Positions 1-7,870 are shown, counted from the first letter of the stretch. The stretch is 11,916 nucleotides of DNA from an uncultured Selenomonadales bacterium (GCA_937910665.1 CALEPR010000044.1:1-11916); one strand, 5' to 3'. Notes: a model not told the origin generated them from the letters alone. Numbers and translations are program-made.

Positions 1-48
1 GTTCTTTCCCCGTGTCCTCAAAAAATACTTGACAGGTCTTTACATAAC

Positions 49-57
49 GGAGGTGAT
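49..57 (+). promoter_or_regulatory. Ribosome binding site that fixes a TTG start
   Basis: GGAGGTGAT matches the 16S rRNA tail very well and ends 3 nt before a TTG codon at 61. No ATG lies at a suitable distance, so the kinase gene is taken to start at TTG. The rest of the 60-nt leader holds no promoter I trust. Confidence 0.75.
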
Positions 58-60
58 ATT

Positions 61-2862
61 TTGCTGAATTTTAAACCAAACTTTTTCAAAAAAATTTGTC
101 AGTCGCTTGAAACCTGTTCTGTTTTGCTGAAAGTCGAGGATAAAGGCAAAAAATTTTCCCCGATCTGGTGCTCAAAAGAATTTAGCGAAATGATCGAGGG
201 AACGGAAGAAGAATTTATTAAAGCCGGCAGCGACGAAGGTTTGGAAACGATTCATCCGGACGACCGCGAAGCAGTGGAATATCTTTTCAAACATCGCAAA
301 ACAAAAAGCGGAGCAAAAAGTTTAAATGTTCGCAAGAAAACTTTAAAAGGCAACTGGCTCTGGCTTGACGTTCACTTTGCCTTTGTTAAGGACGGCGGAG
401 AGTGGTACGCTTACCTGAATTGTTTCGACGTGACAAAAATGATTCAGAGTGAACAGCATGCAAAAAAATTGTATGAAAATGTTTCCACTGAATTGGAAAA
501 TATCGCGAATGAAAGTTTAGTTGCTCTGCGGTTGAACTTGACAAAAGATGTGGTTGAAGATTGTCGTGGCAGAGAAATTTACGACGTTGATGTCAGCGGC
601 TACAAAATTTCGGAAAATTTTTCGGATCGCCTGAAAGCATTTCCGCTTGAGCGCGACAAGAAAAAATTTCTCGAAAAATTTGGCACTGCAAAACTTTTGC
701 ATAGCTACGAAGTCGGCGAAAGAAATGTGTCAGACATTTTCTTGAGTCAAAGACCGAACGGCAGAAAATGTTTTGTCGAGTACAAAGTAACTTTAAGCAA
801 AGATCCTGAGACCGGCGACATAATTGCCTTTGCCAATGAACGCGACTACAATATTGACCGCGTGAATGAAATTATTCGCAACAAGGCACTCGTCGAACAG
901 TATGAGATGATAACTTTCATCGTGGACGGAAATTATGAAGTTGTTATCGGCGATCCTGAAAATGTCGAGAAGGGAAGTATTTTCCCGCGCGAAAGAAAAG
1001 GAAGTTACGCCAAGTACATTGAGGAGCAAGTTCAGCCGGTTTTGACAGGCACTTACAAAGATAAAAAAAATCATCTTGCCGCGCTGAGTTTGGAAAGAAT
1101 TGAAAATTCTTTGGCGATTCGCGAGCCTTACGAAGTAAATATCGTTTGTCACATTGACGGCGAACTTCGTTACAAGCGTTTTGTTTTCTATCTTGTCGAT
1201 CAGGAGGCAAAATTTTATATCCTCCTCAAGAGCGACACCACCAAGTTGCAAAAAATTCAGCTCATGCGAAACGCTCAACTTAAAGCCGCACTCGACAATG
1301 CCAATCAAGCGAACTTGGCTAAGACTGCTTTTCTGTCAAATATTTCTCACGAAATTCGCACACCAATGAATGCGATTATCGGATTGGACAGCATCGCTTT
1401 GAGCGAACCGAATCTTTCCGACAGAACTCGCGATCAGTTGGAAAAAATTGGCGCGAGTGCTAGACATCTTTTGTCGCTGATAAATGATGTCCTTGATATG
1501 TCGAGGATTGAAAGCGGCAGAATGAATCTGAAGAACGAAGAATTTTCTTTCGGCAAAATGTTGGAAGAAATTAACACCATGATCGGTGGAGAGTGCGCGG
1601 ATAAAAAATTGAATTACGACTGCAAAATTCTCGGCAAGGTCGATGAATTTTATATCGGCGACGTTATGAAATTGAAACAAGTTCTGCTGAACATTTTAGG
1701 CAACGCTGTCAAGTTCACGCCTTCGCCGGGTACAGTCACTTTCACTGTGGAAAAAACTGCCGAGTTCGACAACCGAACGACTTTGCGTTTTGTGATTCGC
1801 GACACAGGAATTGGAATGGACGCAGATTTTGTTCCGAGAATTTTTGATGTCTTCAGTCAAGCTGATAATTCTTCTGTCAACGCTTACGGCGGCACGGGAC
1901 TTGGTATGCCAATTACAAAAAGTATTGTCGAGATGATGAACGGCAAAATTGATGTCAAGTCTGAAAAAGATTTCGGCTCGGAGTTCACCGTCAGCATAAC
2001 TTTGCGCGACTCGGACAAATCAGGAGCGTTGGCGAAACATATCGGTATCAGTGTTCAAGATTTAAATGTTCTCGTGATTGACGACGATCCTATTGCCTGC
2101 GAACATGCAAAAGTTGTTCTGGAGGAAGTCGGAACTTCTGCCGACACGGCGATGAATGCGAAAGAGGCTCTCGACAAAATTAAAATTCATGTGGCGCGTC
2201 ATGAACCTTACAATTTAATTTTCATTGACTGGAAGATGCCGGAGTATGACGGAATTAAACTCACTCGCGAAATTAGAAAAATTATCGGCGAAGATTCCGC
2301 AATAATTTTCTTGACTGCCTACAACTGGGACGAAGTTGAGGAACAGGCGAAGGAAGCCGGAGTTGACAGGTTTATGTCGAAACCGCTTTTCGCCTCCCAC
2401 GTCATGGACGAATTTATTCAGGCGATGAAACAAAAAAATGTTGTCCTCACGACCGAGAAAAAACTTGCTGATTTGGCAGGGAAGAAAATTTTGTTGGCAG
2501 AAGATATGTTGGTCAATGCAGAAATTATGAAAGAACTTCTGACGATGCGCGAAATGGAAGTCGATCACGCGGAGAACGGAAAAGCCGTCGTGGAAATGTT
2601 TGAAAAGTCGCCGCTGAATTATTACGACGCAGTTTTGATGGACGTTAGGATGCCGATAATGGATGGCTTGACTGCTACGGAAGTTATTCGGCAACTCAAA
2701 CGCGAGGATGCAAAAACTGTTCCGATTATCGCGCTGACTGCAAATGCTTTCGACGAAGATGTTGAACGCTCCATGCAAGCAGGAATGAACGCACATTTAA
2801 GCAAACCTGTCGAGCCTGAACACATGTATCGCACTTTGCAGGAATTTATCAAAGCAGAGTAA
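61..2862 (+). CDS. Cytoplasmic PAS-containing hybrid sensor histidine kinase with two receiver domains
   Basis: This 933-aa signalling kinase would autophosphorylate on His and pass phosphate to its own receiver Asp residues. Seen in order: a PAS-3-like sensor at about 30-135 (IHPDDR motif); two further sensor-like regions at about 140-265 and 275-395, which I cannot name; a helical linker at 398-420; HisKA with the H-box SHEIRTPMNAIIG (His430); HATPase_c with N-box N544/N548, DTGIGM at 581-586 and GGTGLG at 610-615; REC1 (acidic cluster 674-676, Asp723, Lys774); and REC2 (E814/D815, Asp861, Lys915). Both receivers look intact. No membrane segment or signal peptide is visible, so it probably senses a cytoplasmic signal. 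There is no Hpt domain, so any onward relay needs a separate Hpt protein or direct transfer. It starts at TTG with a strong SD. The next gene, 20 bp downstream, is a LytTR regulator and its likely partner. Confidence 0.93.
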   Translation: MLNFKPNFFKKICQSLETCSVLLKVEDKGKKFSPIWCSKEFSEMIEGTEEEFIKAGSDEGLETIHPDDREAVEYLFKHRKTKSGAKSLNVRKKTLKGNWLWLDVHFAFVKDGGEWYAYLNCFDVTKMIQSEQHAKKLYENVSTELENIANESLVALRLNLTKDVVEDCRGREIYDVDVSGYKISENFSDRLKAFPLERDKKKFLEKFGTAKLLHSYEVGERNVSDIFLSQRPNGRKCFVEYKVTLSKDPETGDIIAFANERDYNIDRVNEIIRNKALVEQYEMITFIVDGNYEVVIGDPENVEKGSIFPRERKGSYAKYIEEQVQPVLTGTYKDKKNHLAALSLERIENSLAIREPYEVNIVCHIDGELRYKRFVFYLVDQEAKFYILLKSDTTKLQKIQLMRNAQLKAALDNANQANLAKTAFLSNISHEIRTPMNAIIGLDSIALSEPNLSDRTRDQLEKIGASARHLLSLINDVLDMSRIESGRMNLKNEEFSFGKMLEEINTMIGGECADKKLNYDCKILGKVDEFYIGDVMKLKQVLLNILGNAVKFTPSPGTVTFTVEKTAEFDNRTTLRFVIRDTGIGMDADFVPRIFDVFSQADNSSVNAYGGTGLGMPITKSIVEMMNGKIDVKSEKDFGSEFTVSITLRDSDKSGALAKHIGISVQDLNVLVIDDDPIACEHAKVVLEEVGTSADTAMNAKEALDKIKIHVARHEPYNLIFIDWKMPEYDGIKLTREIRKIIGEDSAIIFLTAYNWDEVEEQAKEAGVDRFMSKPLFASHVMDEFIQAMKQKNVVLTTEKKLADLAGKKILLAEDMLVNAEIMKELLTMREMEVDHAENGKAVVEMFEKSPLNYYDAVLMDVRMPIMDGLTATEVIRQLKREDAKTVPIIALTANAFDEDVERSMQAGMNAHLSKPVEPEHMYRTLQEFIKAE

Positions 2863-2882
2863 AAAAATTTTTTTGAGAAAGA

Positions 2883-3605
2883 ATGAATATTTCAGTTTGT
2901 GACAGCGATTTAAAAATTTGCGAAGATATTTTGAATTTAATTCGCGCCGAAAAAATTGACGCAGAAATTTCTGTCTTTCGATCCAAAGATGAACTTTTGA
3001 AGTCCAAGAAGAATTTTGAAATTTATTTTCTGGACATAAAAGGCATCGACGGCTTGGAAGTTGCAAAAATTTTAAGGCGGCGCGAATTTTTTTTGAACAA
3101 ACCGCCGAGCATTTTAATTTTTGTGACAGGTTACGAAGATTATATGTCGGCGGCTTTTGACGTTCGCGCTTTTCATTACTTGCTGAAACCTGTCGACGCG
3201 AAAAAATTTTCTGAAGTTTTTAACAGCGCGATTGCCGAAATAAAAAATTTTCAAACTCAAGCTGAAAAATTTTTACTGCTTAAAGTCGAGGGCATGAATA
3301 AAAAAATTTTCTTGAAAGATATTTTGTATGTCGAAAGCGACAACAAAAAAGTTTTGATTCACACTGCAGAAAAAATTTTCACGACTTACGGCAAAATGGA
3401 TGCGTTTGAAATTGCGCTTGGCGAAAATTTTTTTCGCTGTCACAGATTTTATCTTGTCAATCTGGAAAAAATTTCTGCTTACAATTCAAACACAATCCAA
3501 CTTGTTGGCGGAGAAAAAATTTTTCTTGCGGAGAAAAGATATTCAGATTTTGTAAAAAAATTTCTGAAGTACGCACAAGGCGGAGGAGCGGTTAATATTT
3601 CTTGA
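2883..3605 (+). CDS. LytTR-family response regulator
   Basis: This 240-aa transcription factor has an N-terminal receiver domain (about 1-120): acidic residues Asp7 and Asp9, phospho-acceptor Asp51 in the context YFLDIKG, Thr82 and Lys102 (LLKPVD). A LytTR DNA-binding domain follows (about 130-231), with the typical start LLLKVEG, the core DILYVES, and the FFRCHRFYLVNL segment. LytTR proteins bind direct repeats upstream of target promoters. The gene follows the hybrid kinase by 20 bp, so the two are probably cotranscribed and form one pathway. LytTR regulators more often pair with GHKL-type membrane kinases, so a multi-receiver PAS kinase partner is less usual. The ATG at 2883 puts the receiver strand at the very N-terminus as expected. 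The SD is poor (GAGAAAG immediately before the start), which suggests translational coupling. The gene is unusually rich in AAAATTTT tracts. Confidence 0.92.
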   Translation: MNISVCDSDLKICEDILNLIRAEKIDAEISVFRSKDELLKSKKNFEIYFLDIKGIDGLEVAKILRRREFFLNKPPSILIFVTGYEDYMSAAFDVRAFHYLLKPVDAKKFSEVFNSAIAEIKNFQTQAEKFLLLKVEGMNKKIFLKDILYVESDNKKVLIHTAEKIFTTYGKMDAFEIALGENFFRCHRFYLVNLEKISAYNSNTIQLVGGEKIFLAEKRYSDFVKKFLKYAQGGGAVNIS

Positions 3606-3637
3606 AAATTTTATTTCATTGTATGTAAAATCTTTCA
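3603..3637 (+). terminator. Possible AT-rich terminator hairpin between convergent genes
   Basis: TGAAA+ATTTTA (3603-3613) can pair with TAAAAT+C+TTTCA (3626-3637), giving 11 base pairs with one bulged C and a 12-nt loop. The stem includes the stop codon of the LytTR gene, and a T-rich run starts a few bases later (from about 3643). The stem is AT-rich, so terminator strength is uncertain. Confidence 0.35.
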
Positions 3638-3676
3638 GGAAACTTTTTAATTTTTCCTTCAATTTTTTCGATTCGC

Positions 3677-4333
3677 TCACGCAGTCGCTGCCTCGACTTT
3701 TTCCAAAAGCCAATTTGTCCAATCATCCAGTCCGATATTTTTTGTGCAGGAAGTTTCAATAATTTTCAAATTTGGATGCAAAGTTGTCAAATCCTCCCGA
3801 GCAGATTTTAAATCAAAATTTGTGAACTCAAGCAAATCAATTTTATTCAGCAAAGTTACCGCAGATTCTTTGAAAATCAGAGGATACTTTAAAGGTTTGT
3901 CGTCGCCTTCGGTTATCGACAAAACAACTGCCTTGCAATTTTCTCCGACATCAAATTCCGCAGGGCAAACTAAATTTCCGACATTTTCGACAATCAGCAA
4001 ATCAATTTTATCTAAATCCAAACTTTCGGCGGCGCGTTTAACCATTGGTGCATCAAGGTGACAGCCGCCGGAGGTATTTATCTGAATGACAGGGACATTT
4101 TGCCTTTCAATTCTTTCAGCGTCCTTCGCAGTAAATAAATCTCCTTCAATCACAGCGACAGAAATTTTTTCCGACAAAGCCGACAAAGTTTTTTCCAGCA
4201 AAGAAGTTTTCCCGCTGCCGGGCGAGCCCATCAAATTTACAACAAAAATTTTTTTATCTGCAAACAGCTTTCGATTTTCTTCAGCGATTTTATCATTTTC
4301 GCCAAGAATATTTTTCATAACTTTAACTTCCAC
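3677..4333 (-). CDS. hypB: Hydrogenase nickel-incorporation GTPase HypB
   Basis: HypB is a SIMIBI-class GTPase that works with HypA to deliver nickel to [NiFe]-hydrogenase in the cytoplasm. The 218-aa protein shows the P-loop GSPGSGKT (36-43), the conserved HypB segment EGDLFTAKDAERI (63-75), the metal-site motif SGGCHLDA (Cys91, His92) with Cys123 (VCPAEFD), and the guanine-specificity motif NKID (163-166). It lacks the N-terminal CxxCGC nickel site of E. coli HypB and any His-rich stretch, so it is the short form. The start is GTG at 4333, with AAAGGAG about 9 nt upstream; the in-frame ATG five codons later has no suitable SD. It follows mutL by 95 bp of repeat-bearing spacer and is the last gene of the minus-strand cluster. 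No hypA or hydrogenase gene is in the window. Confidence 0.95.
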   Translation of the reverse strand: MEVKVMKNILGENDKIAEENRKLFADKKIFVVNLMGSPGSGKTSLLEKTLSALSEKISVAVIEGDLFTAKDAERIERQNVPVIQINTSGGCHLDAPMVKRAAESLDLDKIDLLIVENVGNLVCPAEFDVGENCKAVVLSITEGDDKPLKYPLIFKESAVTLLNKIDLLEFTNFDLKSAREDLTTLHPNLKIIETSCTKNIGLDDWTNWLLEKVEAATA

Positions 4334-4352
4334 TTAAAATTGCTCCTTTCTA

Positions 4353-4425
4353 GGGGTTAGGAGTTAGGGGTTAGGGGTTAGAAGAATTAGAAAAAAATTC
4401 CTAACTCCTCCTTCCTAACTCCTAA
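4353..4425. repeat. Heptamer-like repeat forming a large inverted repeat between mutL and hypB
   Basis: The left arm (4357-4381) is built of 7-nt units such as GGAGTTA and GGGGTTA. The right arm (4401-4425) is its approximate reverse complement: 20 of 25 positions pair, including a perfect 12-bp outer stem, and the loop is 19 nt. It fills most of the mutL-hypB spacer. In the hypB leader it places CTCCT 11 nt from the complementary SD AGGAG. The plus strand also carries four G-tracts separated by TTA (4353-4376). Related sequence occurs elsewhere in the window. Confidence 0.8.
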
Positions 4426-4428
4426 TTC

Positions 4429-6318
4429 TTAAAATCCTGTGCGCTTGAACATTTTTGCTAAGTCATCGGCAGAAAATTTTATAATTGTCGGTCTGCCGTG
4501 AGGACAAGTGTAAGGATTCGGAGTTTTGCTGAGGTCGTCGAGTAAAATTTGCATTTGCCTTTCACCAAGTTTTTGACCTGCCTTAATCGCCGCACGGCAA
4601 GCAGTAATTGCCAAAACCGACTGCCGAATATTTCTGGAAATGTCAGCGCGTCTTTCCTCGTCCGCAAAATTTGAATCTTCAGGCAGGCTTGAAATAATTT
4701 CGCGAACCATTTCCTCTGCGTCAGCGTCCGATGCGTCAGCCGGAATTTCCATTAACCTGAATTCATTCGGTCCTGAAAGTTCCATTCCAAAACCAAGCTC
4801 GGCAAAAAGTTCAAGATACTTTTCGACAACCAAACTTTCACGCGAATCAAAATGCAAAATTCTGTGAATCAAAAGTTGTTGCGCCGGAATATTTCCTGCG
4901 TAACTGCTGAGCTTGTCAAACAAAATTCTTTCGTGTGCGGCGTGCTGGTCAATCAAGTACAAATCATTTTCACTCTGCGCGACAATGTAACACAAAGCAA
5001 CTTGTCCGATAGGAATCAATGAGGAATTAGGAGCGAGGAGTGAGGAATTATTACTTTCCACCTTTTCATCTTTTGGACTTTCTAACTTTTCATCTTTCCA
5101 TCTTTCCATCTCACCAAAATTTTCCGACGCAAAAATTTCTTCGTCGTCAAAGTCAGTTGAAAAATTTTTATTGTCGAGATTTTTTTGTGATTTACTTTCT
5201 AACTTTTCATCTGTCCATCTGTCCATCTTTTCATCTTTTCTTGCAGACAAATTTAAGTTCATCGGTTCATAGTGAAAATTGTCGGGCGCAGTTGCAATTT
5301 TTTTCAAGTCGTGAGTTTCAACATTTTCTTTCGCCTCAGTCACAGCATCTTTGACGGCGTGATAGACAGCTTTAAAAATTTTTCCTTCGTCCTCGAACTT
5401 GAGTTCAGCTTTTTGCGGATGAACATTTACGTCAATAGAATTTTGCGGAACATCAATTTTAAAAACTGCGAGCGGATAACCGCCGCGAGGAATCAGAGCG
5501 CGGTAAGCGTCGTCAATCGCCTTTGAAATAGTTCGATTCGAAATTACTCTGCCATTGATAATAAAAGTTTGCCAGTTGCGATAAGTTTTTAAAAAATTTG
5601 GTTTGCTTATGTAACCGAAAAGTTTCAAGTCATCCATTTCAAATTTTGTTTCAATCAATGCGTCGGTCATGTCGCCGCCGTAAATACTTGTAAGCGTGTC
5701 GAAAATTTTTCCATTGCCCGGCGTCGTCAAGGCAGTTCGATTTCCATTTATAAACTTGAAAGAAATTTCAGGACGACTTAAAGATAATTTTACAATGAAG
5801 TCATGAATTTTATTCGCCTCAGTCGCGGTAGTTTTTAAAAATTTCAGTCGCGCAGGAGTATTGAAAAAAATTTCTTCAACCAAAACAGTTGTGCCGACTT
5901 TGCAACCGACTTCAAACTTATCAATCAATTTGCCGCCGTCGATTTTAATTTTCGTGCCGAGTTCGTCCTCTGTGCGTCGAGTTTGCAAAGTAAATTTTGA
6001 AACTGCGGCGATAGTTGGAATTGCTTCTCCGCGAAAGCCGAGCGTGGAAATATTTTGCAAATCGTGAACTGTGGAAAGTTTGCTTGTGGCGTGTCGGCGA
6101 ATTGAAAGGGCGGCATCATCTTGCGACATACCGCAGCCGTCGTCAGTCACGCGAATTAAAGATTTTCCTCCATTTTGAATTTCTATTTCAATTCTTTTCG
6201 CTCCCGCATCGATAGAATTTTCAATCAGCTCTTTGACGACTGAAGCGGGGCGTTCGACAACTTCACCTGCGGCAATTTTATTTATTGTGTTGGTATCCAG
6301 AAGTTTTATGTTGTTCAA
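4429..6318 (-). CDS. mutL: DNA mismatch repair protein MutL (endonuclease-type)
   Basis: MutL couples mismatch recognition by MutS to strand processing. Counting from the TTG at 6318 (629 aa): the GHKL ATPase domain has KELIENSIDAGA (catalytic Glu30), DDGCGM at 59-64 and GFRGEA at 94-99; the transducer domain ends near VNVHPQKAEL; a low-complexity linker spans about 340-435. The C-terminal domain has DQHA at 457-460 with Glu463, then ACR at 573-575 and CPHGRP at 605-610, the metal-site motifs of nicking MutL proteins. The DQHA(X)2E(X)4E signature ends in Asp468 rather than Glu. The linker holds translated DNA repeats. An in-frame TTG at 6360 would extend the protein by 14 residues, but it overlaps the preceding gene; AAAGGAG lies 8 nt before the TTG at 6318 and that start matches the family N-terminus (NNIKLLD). 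No mutS is in the window. Confidence 0.95.
   Translation of the reverse strand: MNNIKLLDTNTINKIAAGEVVERPASVVKELIENSIDAGAKRIEIEIQNGGKSLIRVTDDGCGMSQDDAALSIRRHATSKLSTVHDLQNISTLGFRGEAIPTIAAVSKFTLQTRRTEDELGTKIKIDGGKLIDKFEVGCKVGTTVLVEEIFFNTPARLKFLKTTATEANKIHDFIVKLSLSRPEISFKFINGNRTALTTPGNGKIFDTLTSIYGGDMTDALIETKFEMDDLKLFGYISKPNFLKTYRNWQTFIINGRVISNRTISKAIDDAYRALIPRGGYPLAVFKIDVPQNSIDVNVHPQKAELKFEDEGKIFKAVYHAVKDAVTEAKENVETHDLKKIATAPDNFHYEPMNLNLSARKDEKMDRWTDEKLESKSQKNLDNKNFSTDFDDEEIFASENFGEMERWKDEKLESPKDEKVESNNSSLLAPNSSLIPIGQVALCYIVAQSENDLYLIDQHAAHERILFDKLSSYAGNIPAQQLLIHRILHFDSRESLVVEKYLELFAELGFGMELSGPNEFRLMEIPADASDADAEEMVREIISSLPEDSNFADEERRADISRNIRQSVLAITACRAAIKAGQKLGERQMQILLDDLSKTPNPYTCPHGRPTIIKFSADDLAKMFKRTGF
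5021..5053. repeat. Repeat-family copy inside the mutL coding sequence
   Basis: This stretch of GAGGAATTAG- and GAGGAGTGAGGAA-type units closely matches the reverse complement of the repeat before rfbA (about 10377-10400). Read on the minus strand within mutL it encodes a Ser/Asn/Leu-rich part of the linker (SNNSSLLAPNSSLI), just before the C-terminal domain. Confidence 0.6.
5077..5111. repeat. 35-nt direct repeat, copy 1, in the mutL linker
   Basis: This 35-nt unit contains tandem CCATCTTT-like octamers. It recurs at 5194-5228 with only two T/G differences, 117 nt away (39 codons, so in frame). On the minus strand it encodes ERWKDEKLES in MutL. Confidence 0.85.
5194..5228. repeat. 35-nt direct repeat, copy 2, in the mutL linker
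   Basis: This is the second copy of the unit at 5077-5111, with two substitutions. It encodes DRWTDEKLES in MutL. A related stretch (GATGGAAAGATTGAAAGTTAG) without coding role starts just after prfB at about 9128. Confidence 0.85.
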
Positions 6319-6346
6319 AAAATTTTCTCCTTTCGCCGAAAAAAAA

Positions 6347-7870
6347 TTACTCGACGACAAAACAATTTCTGCCGCCTTCCTTAGCTTTGTAAAGAGCTTC
6401 GTCCGCCTGTTTCAGCAAACGCTGCACGTCATAACTTTCATGATTTACGCGCTGACTTGTGCCGCCGATACTCAAAGTCACTGTCATTCCCGCAAGACTT
6501 TCATCGGTGCGAACTTCTTTTGTAAGTTGTTCGGCGACTGATTTCACGATTGGTAAATCTGACTCCGGCAGTAAAATTATAAATTCATCTCCGCCGAAAC
6601 GACCGGCAACATCCGAGCCGCGAATTACAGATTTAATTTTGTCGGCAACCTGTTTTAAAACAAAATCGCCTGTAGGATGGCCGTAAGTGTCGTTTATTCG
6701 CTTGAAAAAGTCTACGTCGATTAAAAGTATGCCCAAAGATTCTGCGCGGCCCTCAGGCGGCGTAAGACGCTCAAAAGTCTTGTCAATGTATCTGCGGTTT
6801 GAAAGTTGCGTCAAGAAGTCAACTTCAGCATCGCGCAGAATTTGCTGATTCAGTCTTTGCAGTTCTAAATTTTGCAAATTTAATTTTTCCTCGTTCTTCC
6901 GAATCATTCGCAAAAGTTTTTTGTTTCGCTCCAAAACCAAAATTTGTCTTGCCGAGATTAAAATTATTAAACAAATCGCCCACAAAAACAGCGGATTAAA
7001 TAAATCATATTGCGCCCCGATTAAAACCAAAAGCATAAAAGTGTAGAAATATGGAATTAACATTCTGGAGTAAAGCAAAGTTCTCTCCATTCGCGAAGTA
7101 AAAGTAAAAAATCTCGACATAGGAATTTTTTCTTTGGAAGGATAGAGCGAGGCGACAGCGAAGAAAAAACAACTCAGCGACCAGAGCGGTTCAATCATTT
7201 CTCCGAAATCGACATTGTAAAGCGTTTCAAAAATTGAAATTTCGTCGAGGACAAAAGTCAGCAGAAATGCCCAAGCCAAAAAAATATTTTCGCGCTCAAA
7301 AATAATTCTGTCGTCCACGCCGAAAATTAAAAGCAAAATTCCAACCATCAAAGAAAAATCGACTGTGGCATAAAGAATTTGTAAAAAAATTTGCAGATAA
7401 TCAACTGTCGGACTTTCCAAGATTGGCACAATCATGAGATTGTACATAATTCCTGCCGCCGCGAAAGTTGAAATAAACATATCGAAAGACAGTGCCATAA
7501 AACTGATCGTTTGCAGTTGTTTCAAATAGACAAGCAAACCGACGCAATAAATAAAGGTGTTGAGAACGTAAAAGACATCACAGATCGAAGGAGAATTTGA
7601 AACTATTCCAAGAAAATCTTCATGGTACGCCCAAATTAAATCGCCAATGCCATAAGCAATTATCGCGACCAAAAAAATTTTCCAAGGAAGTCGTCGCTCA
7701 GGCGAATGTTTTTTTATTCCGATAGTCATCAAAGCGACAGAAAAAACAAAGCCAATCAATTCAATAACGTCGGCATATTTGACAACTATTTCGATTTCTA
7801 AATTAAGCGCAAGGTAAAATAAAATTATGAAAGCAACATAGGATGCGATTAAAATTTTTTCCAATTTCAT
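6347..7870 (-). CDS. Membrane-bound diguanylate cyclase (GGDEF)
   Basis: This 507-aa protein would make the second messenger cyclic di-GMP from two GTP. The N-terminal 310 residues contain about nine or ten hydrophobic segments (for example 5-23, 64-81, 98-116, 160-184, 196-213, 271-286, 293-310), an integral-membrane sensor that I cannot assign to a named MASE family. A helical, probably coiled-coil linker (312-348) leads to the GGDEF domain (about 350-507). That domain shows Asp385 and the DVDFFKRIND motif, the active-site GGDEF at 426-430, and an inhibitory-site RxxD (RGSD, 417-420) five residues upstream. It is therefore predicted active and feedback-inhibited. No EAL or HD-GYP domain is present. 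It starts at ATG 7870 with an AGAGGAT-type SD. It ends 28 bp before mutL and is the first gene of the minus-strand cluster. The environmental signal is unknown. Confidence 0.93.
   Translation of the reverse strand: MKLEKILIASYVAFIILFYLALNLEIEIVVKYADVIELIGFVFSVALMTIGIKKHSPERRLPWKIFLVAIIAYGIGDLIWAYHEDFLGIVSNSPSICDVFYVLNTFIYCVGLLVYLKQLQTISFMALSFDMFISTFAAAGIMYNLMIVPILESPTVDYLQIFLQILYATVDFSLMVGILLLIFGVDDRIIFERENIFLAWAFLLTFVLDEISIFETLYNVDFGEMIEPLWSLSCFFFAVASLYPSKEKIPMSRFFTFTSRMERTLLYSRMLIPYFYTFMLLVLIGAQYDLFNPLFLWAICLIILISARQILVLERNKKLLRMIRKNEEKLNLQNLELQRLNQQILRDAEVDFLTQLSNRRYIDKTFERLTPPEGRAESLGILLIDVDFFKRINDTYGHPTGDFVLKQVADKIKSVIRGSDVAGRFGGDEFIILLPESDLPIVKSVAEQLTKEVRTDESLAGMTVTLSIGGTSQRVNHESYDVQRLLKQADEALYKAKEGGRNCFVVE

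Noticed and set aside
29..46. TTGACA at 29-34 with TACATA at 41-46 as a kinase promoter
   Set aside because: The spacing is 6 nt, not about 17, and no -10 lies at the right distance before the SD.
793..2796. Long minus-strand open frames inside the kinase gene (793-1308 and 2215-2796)
   Set aside because: They lie opposite a gene with clear domains, have no recognisable motifs, and their composition follows the reverse of the kinase codons.
5061..5236. CRISPR-like array in the CATCTTTCCATCTTTCC region
   Set aside because: The units are 8-nt tandem repeats without spacers and lie in frame inside mutL.
6319..6360. TTG at 6360 as mutL start
   Set aside because: It adds 14 non-conserved residues and overlaps the end of the diguanylate cyclase gene; TTG at 6316-6318 has a well-spaced AAAGGAG.
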